DNA of 42,190 bases from JBGSOV01 sp041738935 (GTDB lineage: Bacteria > Patescibacteriota > Gracilibacteria > CAIRYL01 > GCA-016699755), in assembly GCA_041738935.1 (NCBI GenBank), contig JBGSOV010000008.1:1-42190 (forward strand), written 5' to 3'. This document shows positions 8,171-15,332 of this stretch, in pieces; within the stretch, counting starts at the first letter, position 1; the number at the start of each line of letters is the position of its first letter. Position numbers and translations under genes: made by a program. The notes beneath the pieces are model-generated. The model was not told the DNA's origin, did no database searches, and was given only the letters and a program-made list of their open reading frames with translations.

Positions 8171-9866
8171 AATCTGTCAAAAAAAGGGCAGAATCGAAAA
8201 AGAGTTTGGAAATCACTTGCCATTTAAAAAAACGTCGCTCAAAGCACGAGACCGCAAAAAGAAACTTCGCAAGTCGGGGCAGTTTGCTGCGCTGCTCGGA
8301 AAAAAAAGTTTGGTGGTGGTTTTGGGCAGTCTTATTGCGATTCCGAGCGTGTTTTTTGGTTTGATTCGCAAAAAGCACCCTCCGCGCAATTGGCGCTGGC
8401 TTAAGGTTACGCTTGGCGTATTTTTTGTTATCGTGGCTTTTTCGGTAGTCGTCCTCAACTCGAGCTTGGGACAACGCGCCAGTAAAGCACTTGTCAAAGA
8501 GACGATTTTTGCCCTCGGTGTCGAGCTCCCCAAGGATGAGCATGGCTTTACTAATATCTTGCTCTTGGGCAATGGCGATCCTGAGACGCATGGCGCCAAG
8601 GGGCACAAATTGACCGATTCGATGATTATCGCCAGTATTGATGCCACCAGCAGAAGCGTGGTGCTGCTGTCGATTCCGCGAGATTTTTATCTCGATATTG
8701 ACGATTTGGGCATTAGTAGTCGCGTCAACAGCGTAATCCGCGACAAATCTGGGTATTATCTGCGTGAAATCCGCAACGAGCCCGAGCATGCCGCTGTTTT
8801 AAAAACTCTCAAAGGTCAAGAGCGCCAAGAATATATGTGGAAACTTGACGCGATGGCAGATGAGCGTGCCATGGTCGAATTGCGGCAGGCACTCGAGGAA
8901 GTCTTTGATATCCAGCTGCATAAGGTTGCGCGGATTGATTTTCGCGGTTTTGAAAAAGGTGTCGATGCCATTGGTGGAGTTGATGTGATGGTTGATAAAG
9001 CAATCAATGATACGACGTATCCAGATTTTGAATGGGGGTATAATCCGTTTCGCCTCGAAGCGGGATTGCAACATCTCGACGGCGCTACCGCTCTCAAATA
9101 TGCGCGCAGTCGTCATGACAGCTCGGATTTTGCTCGTGCCGCGCGCCAACAAAAAGTGATTAGTGCTATCAAAGAAAAAATGACATCGCTCAATGTTCTT
9201 GCTTCGCCTACAAAACTCAAAGAAATGTACAGCGTGGTGCAGGAGCATTTTCAATCCGACCTCAGCTGGGAAGAAATCATTTCTCTTGCCGAAATCGCGA
9301 GCAAAATGCCACGCGAGAATCTTGTCAGCTATGTCATTAATAACGACCCGAACACGACAGGCGGATTTTTGGTTACGCCTGATCGCTCGCTCTATGGCGG
9401 TGCTTTTGTGCTCGTGCCGTTTTTGAATATGACAAGTGACAAATACGCTCAAATCCGCGCCTTTGTGAGTATGATTTTTGAGCACCGCGGGATTGTGGGT
9501 CCAAATCCACTGCCAATTACGATTCTCAATGCTACCAAAACGAGTGGGCTCGCGGGAGACCTGCAAGCAAGTCTTGAGCGCTATGGATGGCAGATTCAAT
9601 CGATCGATAATGCCGAGATAGTCGAAGCCCAGACGCGCGTTCGCTTTACCGATACGCCGCGTTTCCGCGCTGCTGCCGAACTACTAGAGCGTTTTATGCA
9701 AATTGCACTTGAGCCGATTCCAAAGGTATCTCCTGTGCCTTCATCTGATTCGGACGACAACACAAACCCAATCACCGAGCCACTGGAGACATTTGAAATT
9801 ATCATCGGCACTGATTACAAACAACCGTATCGTACGCCGTCTTTCCCCACTTCTGATGAACAGTAG
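8133..9866 (+). CDS. LytR-CpsA-Psr (LCP) family cell-wall glycopolymer transferase
   Basis: A ~577-aa protein with a basic cytoplasmic N-terminus and two close hydrophobic stretches near residues 58-75 and 90-110. The extracytoplasmic LCP domain covers ~140-370: 'NILLLGNGDPETHG', 'LTDSMIIASIDATSRSVVLL' with 'SIPRDFYLDI' (the Arg that contacts the lipid pyrophosphate), 'GVDAIGGVDVMVDKAI' and 'ALKYARSRHDSSDFARAARQ'. The LytR_C domain follows (~475-535, 'ITILNATKTSGLAGDL'). LCP enzymes move glycopolymers from undecaprenyl-phosphate carriers to peptidoglycan, which fits the upstream glycosyltransferase. The start is uncertain: TTG 8133 inside the previous gene is the only obvious candidate before the membrane segment. 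It overlaps yggT by 11 bases. Confidence 0.92.
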   Translation: MISLRRFRQIRFEICQKKGRIEKEFGNHLPFKKTSLKARDRKKKLRKSGQFAALLGKKSLVVVLGSLIAIPSVFFGLIRKKHPPRNWRWLKVTLGVFFVIVAFSVVVLNSSLGQRASKALVKETIFALGVELPKDEHGFTNILLLGNGDPETHGAKGHKLTDSMIIASIDATSRSVVLLSIPRDFYLDIDDLGISSRVNSVIRDKSGYYLREIRNEPEHAAVLKTLKGQERQEYMWKLDAMADERAMVELRQALEEVFDIQLHKVARIDFRGFEKGVDAIGGVDVMVDKAINDTTYPDFEWGYNPFRLEAGLQHLDGATALKYARSRHDSSDFARAARQQKVISAIKEKMTSLNVLASPTKLKEMYSVVQEHFQSDLSWEEIISLAEIASKMPRENLVSYVINNDPNTTGGFLVTPDRSLYGGAFVLVPFLNMTSDKYAQIRAFVSMIFEHRGIVGPNPLPITILNATKTSGLAGDLQASLERYGWQIQSIDNAEIVEAQTRVRFTDTPRFRAAAELLERFMQIALEPIPKVSPVPSSDSDDNTNPITEPLETFEIIIGTDYKQPYRTPSFPTSDEQ

Positions 9867-10140
9867 TATTTTTTTGCCGCTCCTTTTTAAATTCGCATTC
9901 ACTTTTTTGACGGCGTTGCAATTTTGTATTTTTTTGGCGGTGATTTTGTCATGGTTCCCCAACGCTGCGCGCCATCCTGTTGCGCTGTTTGTGCGTGGTG
10001 TTGCCGAGCCAATCCTCAAATTTATTCGTAAAATAACACCGCGCACTGGCATGATTGACCTCTCACCAATTTTGGCGTTTTTGGCAATCGAAGTGTTTAT
10101 GAAAATTCTTACTTCTTTGGCAAACTCGCTCGGCATATAA
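9856..10140 (+). CDS. YggT family integral membrane protein
   Basis: A 94-aa protein with two hydrophobic segments around a short loop. The sequence 'AVILSWFPNAARHPVALFVRGVAEPILKFIRKI' is characteristic of YggT (YlmG/Ycf19), with 'DLSPILAFLAIEV' in the second half. Relatives are linked to cell division, chloroplast nucleoid partitioning and osmotic tolerance, but no biochemical activity is established. ATG 9856 overlaps the stop of the LCP gene by 11 bases, indicating coupled translation as the third gene of the LOG-LCP-YggT operon. Confidence 0.88.
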   Translation: MNSSIFLPLLFKFAFTFLTALQFCIFLAVILSWFPNAARHPVALFVRGVAEPILKFIRKITPRTGMIDLSPILAFLAIEVFMKILTSLANSLGI

Positions 10141-10202
10141 TGTCACTTATCGTCGCTTGTTAACGAAGTTTTTGCCGAATCTAAATTCTTTTTCAAAACT
10201 AC

Positions 10203-10230
10203 TTGCATTTAATATTTTTGCGATTATAAT
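10203..10230 (+). promoter_or_regulatory. Sigma-70-type promoter before structured leader
   Basis: TTGCAT at 10203-10208, a 16-nt spacer and a perfect TATAAT at 10225-10230. Transcription would begin near 10237, at the 5' arm of the structured leader described next. Confidence 0.65.
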
Positions 10231-10236
10231 TCTGCT

Positions 10237-10330
10237 ACCCGAAAAGATGTCCAAGGATATGTGATACTCCCAAAAGCCGTACAACGGCAATGTTTAGCCA
10301 AGGCGTTTTCGGGAGCGTTTTTCTTTTTTA
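10237..10330 (+). ncRNA. Structured leader / small RNA with attenuator-like hairpin
   Basis: The predicted transcript starts with CCCGAAAA (10238-10245), which pairs perfectly with TTTTCGGG (10306-10313). An inner hairpin GCCG-TACAA-CGGC occupies 10276-10288. CTCCC at 10267-10271 can instead pair with GGGAG at 10311-10315, continued by AAAAGCC opposite GGCGTTTT, so two mutually exclusive stems share the 3' arm. That arm is followed by a U-rich run (about 10317-10328). This is the architecture of a transcription attenuator or riboswitch, or of a ~90-nt terminated small RNA. I could not match it to a known riboswitch class. The next start codon lies only 12 bases beyond the U-run. Confidence 0.5.
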
Positions 10331-10339
10331 TTCAAAAAA

Positions 10340-10675
10340 GTGGAAGAAGCGTTCCTGCATATACTGTCGTATTGTTATGCTTTTGCTGGCGCTATCGGTA
10401 TTACGGCGTATTTGGTGACAATTCGTGATCTGCATTTTTACAAAAAAATGAGCGCGAATTTGACCTCTTATATTATCTGGTCATTTACAACCGGCACCAC
10501 TTTTTTATACAGTTTGTTTTTGATGGACGATTTGCTGTTTCAGGTGATTGCAGGAATAAGTTTTGGATTTTGTTTTTTGGTGCTTGTCTTGGCGTTACGC
10601 TTGCGTTATAGCATGCAGATGCCGGTGCTCCTTCAAACAGAGAAGCCGTTGCCGCCAAATAGCCCGCTTGTTTAA
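10340..10675 (+). CDS. Small PQ-loop/SemiSWEET-like membrane protein
   Basis: A 111-aa protein with about three hydrophobic helices ('AFAGAIGITAYLVTI', 'IIWSFTTGTTFLYSLFL', 'FQVIAGISFGFCFLVLVLAL'). The pattern 'AYLVTIRDLHFYKKMSANLTSYIIW' recalls the PQ-loop/SemiSWEET group of three-helix transporters that act as dimers, but the PQ pair itself is not evident, so this is only a resemblance. A GTG start at 10340 directly follows the attenuator-like leader, which may control its expression. Substrate unknown. Confidence 0.6.
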   Translation: MEEAFLHILSYCYAFAGAIGITAYLVTIRDLHFYKKMSANLTSYIIWSFTTGTTFLYSLFLMDDLLFQVIAGISFGFCFLVLVLALRLRYSMQMPVLLQTEKPLPPNSPLV

Positions 10676-10718
10676 GCGAGCGCGAGTTTGACAAGATTCG
10701 AGAGAAATTTTTTAGTCC

Positions 10719-11684
10719 TTACGATTTCGCAATGTGCAGCTTCTTCTCTGATTTTGATGTTGTGTCTGAAACAGATTTTGCTTTTTGGAGCGCCGTCCAC
10801 TGAAGCCAGAGGAAGAAAAGCAGATTGCCAACAATCAGCGCTGTCAAATAATACGAATTATAGAAAAAAGAGAAGAGTTGCGGAATGCCAAGGATGTAAT
10901 GATAATTGAGCACAGAAAAAATCACACCGATGATGCCCCCAAAAATAATCTGTTGTTGGCTTGATGTGGGCGATGTTTTTGGTTCGATCAGCATCACAGC
11001 TGCGAAGAAATAAATAGTGGAGTCAGAAAAGACATAGAGCAAAAACCCCAGCTGCGTTTCGACATTTTCTGCCAAAAATGCCATAAAGATTTGGCAGGTG
11101 AGTGCCGTTACTACAAATGCCAGCAGTGCTGCCGAGCGACGCCATTTGCCAAGTCCCAGGACAATCCACGCAAGAATGAGCACAAGCGAAAGACGGATCT
11201 GGACAGAGTCGATTTGAAAAAGCTTCCAAAACGATGTTCCCCACCAATCCAAAGCAAAATACGAATTTGGCAGCACCAAAGCAGCAACAGCAACAGAGAG
11301 AAGCATACCTCCGGCAGCAGGATTGACTAATGGTTTGCCATGAATCGTTCCAAAGTACTTGATAAGCATAGTCAAAATTGTTGCGAGCGCGACAAGCCCG
11401 ACCTCTTGCAATGTCGTGGGCGGCGCAATGACCAAGAACAAAATCAAGCAGGCAACGAGCGTATTAGCATAGTTTTTTTTCTTACCAGTGGCACTTTGTA
11501 GAATTCCATATAGCAATGTGCCAACACCGAGTGTCGCCAAAAAATGGATAAAAATTGCGAGAAGGCGCGTTTCGAGATTGGTACTAAAAACAATTTGTGC
11601 AGTTACAGCAGCCACTGCCATGCTCACCAAAAAAAGAACAGTTTGGTTAAGCGGCATGCGCAAAAATTTGGTGTTGAAATTCAT
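10719..11684 (-). CDS. RnfD/NqrB-like integral membrane protein
   Basis: A ~321-aa polytopic membrane protein with about ten hydrophobic helices. It resembles the NQR2/RnfD/RnfE family of redox-linked ion pumps, notably 'YFGTIHGKPLVNPAAGGMLL' and 'IYFFAAVMLIEPKTSPTSSQQ'; in RnfD/NqrB the latter type of loop precedes the region that carries or contacts flavin. No other Rnf or Nqr subunit is present. ATG 11684 was chosen over 11783 because the upstream extension overlaps the divergent gene and is not hydrophobic. It is divergent from an FMN-binding-like lipoprotein with a 46-bp gap, which suggests the two work together in electron transfer across the membrane to the cell exterior. Confidence 0.75.
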   Translation of the reverse strand: MNFNTKFLRMPLNQTVLFLVSMAVAAVTAQIVFSTNLETRLLAIFIHFLATLGVGTLLYGILQSATGKKKNYANTLVACLILFLVIAPPTTLQEVGLVALATILTMLIKYFGTIHGKPLVNPAAGGMLLSVAVAALVLPNSYFALDWWGTSFWKLFQIDSVQIRLSLVLILAWIVLGLGKWRRSAALLAFVVTALTCQIFMAFLAENVETQLGFLLYVFSDSTIYFFAAVMLIEPKTSPTSSQQQIIFGGIIGVIFSVLNYHYILGIPQLFSFFYNSYYLTALIVGNLLFFLWLQWTALQKAKSVSDTTSKSEKKLHIAKS

Positions 11685-11730
11685 AACGCAATCGTGAAAG
11701 CTATCACATGGTATTTTTTCACAAAACCCT

Positions 11731-12246
11731 ATGAAAAAGAAACTTTTTTCCACTTTCTCGACGATGAGCACTGTCGTACTCACTTTTTCCGCCTGCTCGT
11801 TGCCAAGTGATGATGTCGCGCCACAAGAGCGACCAGATGCACCACAAGTGAGTGCGACACCGATTGTGCGCGTGTCTCCGGCAAATTCAATTGCTGATGC
11901 AACCCCAGAAGCAGTAGCTTCGGCGGATGAGTTTTCGCAAAACCAGTATCAAGATGGCACTTATGCTTTGAAAGGGAAGTATGTGAGTCCCGCAGGACCA
12001 GAAGCTCTTGATGTTACTATTACCCTCAAAAATGACACTATCGCTGATGTGGCGATTGTTCCGTCCTTATTAAACCCAGGGACTAACAAGAATCAAACCA
12101 ACTTTGCGGCTGGCATCAACGAGCTTGTCGTCGGAAAATCACTCGAAAGTATTTCGACATTTGCTTCGGTCAATGGCTCGTCGCTGACACCGATGGGATT
12201 TCAAAATGCGATTGAACAATTGCAGGCAGAAGCCGCCATTCAATAA
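11731..12246 (+). CDS. FMN-binding-domain-like lipoprotein
   Basis: A 171-aa secreted lipoprotein. The signal peptide (1-21) ends in lipobox-like 'TFSAC', with Cys22 as lipidation site. A Pro/Ala/Ser linker spans ~25-70. The C-terminal domain (~75-170) follows the FMN_bind pattern: 'YQDGTYALKGKYVSP', 'LDVTITLKNDTIADVAIVP', then 'NGSSLTPMGFQNAIEQL', aligned with the SGAT-S-x-(G/A) site where RnfG/NqrC-type proteins carry FMN on Thr through a phosphoester. The Thr is retained but the preceding residues differ, so covalent flavin is plausible, not certain. Its divergent neighbour is an RnfD/NqrB-like membrane protein. An ApbE flavin transferase, needed for attachment, is not in the window. Confidence 0.75.
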   Translation: MKKKLFSTFSTMSTVVLTFSACSLPSDDVAPQERPDAPQVSATPIVRVSPANSIADATPEAVASADEFSQNQYQDGTYALKGKYVSPAGPEALDVTITLKNDTIADVAIVPSLLNPGTNKNQTNFAAGINELVVGKSLESISTFASVNGSSLTPMGFQNAIEQLQAEAAIQ

Positions 12247-12281
12247 GCATTCCTTTTTCTAGCCCTCGTCTTTTTGCTGTT

Positions 12282-14309
12282 ATGGAATTTCAACAACAAT
12301 TACTCGCACTTTTGCGCAAGCCCCAGCTCCCCGATTACGCCTTGCTGGCTTCTCCAAAAGCAATCGAGTTGTATCCGGCAATGCTGGCACTCCTTTTGGC
12401 GCAAGCAAAAGAGCGTTTTGCAGCGATTTTGGCAATTTCTGAAGAGAATATAAATTTTGCAAATACGGTCGAAGCGTACCTCAATCAAGATGAGGATCTG
12501 AACGCGCTGTTCACCTTCCTCAACAATCTCAACGCCACGGATTCTACTGACACGTTGCGCCACATCATTGCCGACTTTCAGCCACAAATTATCGCATATG
12601 GTAACGAAGTTTCGATGCATCCAGAATACTATCGCCGCATCAAAAGTGTGCTTGCACAAAAAACAAGCAAGACAGCAGCACAAACGCGCGCAATGCAGCT
12701 GATTATTCGTGGGATGGAATTTGCTGGTGTGCATTTGACGGGCGCCAAAAAATCGCGTTTGGAAGCTATTAATACGACTCTAGGCGCACTTGGTGAAGAT
12801 TTTGCCAGCCATGTGCTTGATGATCGCAAGCGATTTGCCTTTCATTTTTCTGACGCCACTTCACTCGCCGACGTGCCTGCCGAAGATTTGGCGATGGCAA
12901 AAGCAGAAGCAAAAAAGAGAAAGCAAAAAGGTCACACTTTTACGCTGAGTCCACCGTCATATCTCGCAATTATGAAATACTGCGCGGATGCGGCAGTACG
13001 CAAAAAATTCTGGCTCGCCAATGCGCGTGTTGCCAGTCGTGGCAAATATGACAATCGCCCGCTTATTTTGCAGATTTTGCAATTGCGCGCCGAAAAAGCT
13101 CAGCTTCTCGGCAAGCAAAATTATGCCGAGTATGTTTTGACTGAGCGGATGGCAAAAAATTCGCAAGTCGTTTTGGATACTCTTCAAGATTTTGTGGACA
13201 AGGCTTTGCCCAAGGCAAAAGCAGAACTCAAGGAGCTTACTACATTCGCCCAAGTCAAGCAGCTCAAATTGTGGGACGCCGCTTATTTTGCAGAAAAACT
13301 TCTGCAACAAAAATTCTCAATTGATGAAAAAGAGCTCAAGCCCTATTTCGAGCTCGAATCCGTTTTGCAGGGCATGTTTGCGATATATGCCAAACTGTTT
13401 TCAATCCGTTTTGAAGAAATCAAAACACCTTCATATGCCGAAGACGTCCGCAGTTTTGTTGTTTGGTCTGGTGACAAAAAAATCGCTTATTATATTCTTG
13501 ATCCATTTGCTCGTCCGCAAAAGCGCGGCGGTGCTTGGTGCAATGACTTGCGTCCGCGGCGCTTGCTTGCTGATGGATCGCATCAACTGCCGATTGCTAT
13601 CAACGTCACCAATTTTGCCAAAACTTCACCATCACTTTTGACGCATCGCGATGTCGAAACCTTGTTCCACGAATTTGGTCATGCGCTTCATCTTATCTTG
13701 GGTGAAAATGAGTATTCCAATTTGTCTGGCTTTCATACGGAATGGGATTTTGTCGAATTGCCGTCACAACTGCTCGAAAACTGGACATGGGAAGCAGAAG
13801 GTTTGGCGTTTTTTGCCAAGCATCACAAAACCGGAAAGCCAATTCCACCAGCAATGATCAACAATCTCAATGCCAGTCGCACGTTTATGAAGGGTTCGTT
13901 TTTGCTCCGTCAAAACGAATTCGGGTTTCTCGACTTTTTGCTACACACCGCTCCGCCGCCTCGAGAAATAGCTGAGCTTGATGAGCAATGTTTAGCTATC
14001 GCCAATACCTATTCCATCACCAAAAAACCACGCTCGTACAAAATGTACGCATCGTTTTCGCATATTTTTGGCGGCGGCTACGCGGCAGGATATTACAGTT
14101 ATTTGTGGGCGGAGATTCTCGAAGCCCAAGTCTTTGCGCGTTTTCGTCAGGGCGGAGTGCTCAATGCTGACATTGGGCACGAATACCGCCAAAAGATTTT
14201 GGCGCCGGGAGCCTCCCAAGACGGACTCGCGCTCTTTACAGATTTTGTCGGAGAGATGCCATCACCAGCAGCATTGCTCCACAAGATGGGCATCAGCGAA
14301 ACCAACTAA
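12282..14309 (+). CDS. M3 family oligoendopeptidase (PepF/thimet-type)
   Basis: A 675-aa zinc metallopeptidase of family M3, the usual length for oligopeptidases of this type. The zinc site is HEFGH at residues 463-467 (catalytic Glu464) with the third ligand Glu492 in 'EWDFVELPSQ'. Near the C-terminus 'YASFSHIFGGGYAAGYYSYLWAE' is the conserved substrate-binding Tyr/Gly segment. There is no signal peptide, so it should digest oligopeptides in the cytoplasm, which fits an organism that scavenges peptides. Start ATG 12282 lies 36 bases after the lipoprotein stop; possible co-transcription. Confidence 0.95.
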   Translation: MEFQQQLLALLRKPQLPDYALLASPKAIELYPAMLALLLAQAKERFAAILAISEENINFANTVEAYLNQDEDLNALFTFLNNLNATDSTDTLRHIIADFQPQIIAYGNEVSMHPEYYRRIKSVLAQKTSKTAAQTRAMQLIIRGMEFAGVHLTGAKKSRLEAINTTLGALGEDFASHVLDDRKRFAFHFSDATSLADVPAEDLAMAKAEAKKRKQKGHTFTLSPPSYLAIMKYCADAAVRKKFWLANARVASRGKYDNRPLILQILQLRAEKAQLLGKQNYAEYVLTERMAKNSQVVLDTLQDFVDKALPKAKAELKELTTFAQVKQLKLWDAAYFAEKLLQQKFSIDEKELKPYFELESVLQGMFAIYAKLFSIRFEEIKTPSYAEDVRSFVVWSGDKKIAYYILDPFARPQKRGGAWCNDLRPRRLLADGSHQLPIAINVTNFAKTSPSLLTHRDVETLFHEFGHALHLILGENEYSNLSGFHTEWDFVELPSQLLENWTWEAEGLAFFAKHHKTGKPIPPAMINNLNASRTFMKGSFLLRQNEFGFLDFLLHTAPPPREIAELDEQCLAIANTYSITKKPRSYKMYASFSHIFGGGYAAGYYSYLWAEILEAQVFARFRQGGVLNADIGHEYRQKILAPGASQDGLALFTDFVGEMPSPAALLHKMGISETN

Positions 14310-14370
14310 AAGGCGATTGTTTTATGCATGGACGAGACGCAGGAGCAGAGTTTTTTTTCTCTCAAAAATG

Positions 14371-14379
14371 TGGTATACT
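14371..14379 (+). promoter_or_regulatory. Extended -10 promoter of lipoprotein gene
   Basis: TGG followed by TATACT at 14374-14379. No good -35 box lies upstream (the area is T-rich), so this would be an extended -10 promoter. It is 24 bases before the lipoprotein ATG at 14403. Confidence 0.45.
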
Positions 14380-14402
14380 TTTGTGAGATACCATTTCTTC
14401 AA

Positions 14403-14948
14403 ATGCACAGCAAAACCAAAAATCATTCGCGCGTTCCTGTTCTCGCATTGGCGATTGTGACGCTACTGCTTTTTGGTGCGTGTTCGCGCAATCAAAAAGT
14501 GACATTTTGCCATCATCCACCAGGTAATCCTAATAACCCCCAAACGCTCACGGTTTCGGTACGGGCGCTGTCTAGCATTGCAAACGAAGCACTTGATTAC
14601 CAAGGTGAATGTCGTGCTCCGACTGGCACAAATAATCCGCCGCCTCCAGTCATTGCGGACAAAGAAGAATGCAAAAAAGCGGGTTTGTGCGGCGAGTTTA
14701 ACTACACCTACGGAGTTTCCGATAACGAAGACGGGCATGTTGGGCAGTTTTATGAAATCAGCACGAATTTTGAAAATAGCGTCAACGAAAGCCAGAAAGA
14801 AAGTGACGCTGGCAATGATATTCGCCGTTTTGAAACCGGTGTCGCAGTTGATTCTGTCAATACAGATTATATCGATAGTGACGGCCTGCCAAGTGGCAAA
14901 AACGTGTATAATGGCGAAATCAAAAACGCAGTGATTTTTGGTGAATAA
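14403..14948 (+). CDS. Putative lipoprotein with CHxPPGNP motif
   Basis: A ~181-aa secreted protein. The signal peptide 'VPVLALAIVTLLLFGAC' ends with a lipobox Cys near residue 22. Directly after it comes 'KVTFCHHPPGNPNNPQTLTV', the N-terminal part of a cysteine/histidine module (C-H-x-P-P-G-N-P ... G-x-C) common in secreted proteins of environmental bacteria. The usual 'AHLAHGD' half is replaced by 'NEALDYQGEC', so a metal site, if any, is incomplete. The remainder is acidic and polar with no recognisable domain. ATG 14403 was preferred over 14328 because it places the signal peptide at the terminus and follows a promoter. Function unknown. Confidence 0.7.
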   Translation: MHSKTKNHSRVPVLALAIVTLLLFGACSRNQKVTFCHHPPGNPNNPQTLTVSVRALSSIANEALDYQGECRAPTGTNNPPPPVIADKEECKKAGLCGEFNYTYGVSDNEDGHVGQFYEISTNFENSVNESQKESDAGNDIRRFETGVAVDSVNTDYIDSDGLPSGKNVYNGEIKNAVIFGE

Positions 14949-14952
14949 AGCC

Positions 14953-15264
14953 TTACTGCATCAACGGATCACGCGGAATAAAGTCGATATATTTTTCTTC
15001 TTTTAGCGTTGTAGAAACACTTTCAGTCGATGGATACTGAGAATCTTCGCTGTAATATTGCTCTACCGCCGCTTTGAGATTTTGTACATCCGACATGCGC
15101 TGCGAATCACGCGCTTTTTGGCGCATGTTCGAATACAAAAGTAAGATACCAATTGCCAAAATCGCGATGATCACAATTGTGATAAACAGGTCAATAAAGG
15201 TATAGCCTTTGGGTTTGTGAAGCAGCGATGAGAAAGCATGGTTTTTGATCGGAGTGTGGCGAAT
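14953..15264 (-). CDS. Type IV pilin-like prepilin with non-ATG start
   Basis: The frame encodes 'KPKGYTFIDLFITIVIIAIL', a class III prepilin signal: cleavage after Gly, Asp at position +5 (usually Glu), then the hydrophobic helix and 'YSNMRQKARDSQRMSDVQNL' typical of pilins and pseudopilins. The frame opens after TAA at 15271-15273 and contains no ATG, GTG or TTG before the pilin signal. Possible starts are ATT (15264, 20-residue leader) or CTG (15225, 7-residue leader). A GTG at 15174 would delete the cleavage site and half the helix, so it is unlikely. The protein is short (~100 aa) and ends at 'IPRDPLMQ', near where many CPR pilins continue. It could be a minor pilin or a decaying gene. 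Confidence 0.7.
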   Translation of the reverse strand: MRHTPIKNHAFSSLLHKPKGYTFIDLFITIVIIAILAIGILLLYSNMRQKARDSQRMSDVQNLKAAVEQYYSEDSQYPSTESVSTTLKEEKYIDFIPRDPLMQ

Positions 15265-15332
15265 ATCGAGTTATTATAACAAATTTGCCCTATAGAAGGC
15301 AAACTATCATGATAAAAATCTAATAATAAAAA

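Noticed and set aside
10267..10320. Assignment of the leader to a named riboswitch class (fluoride, ZTP, preQ1, guanidine)
   Set aside because: None of the conserved core sequences of these classes could be found in the leader.
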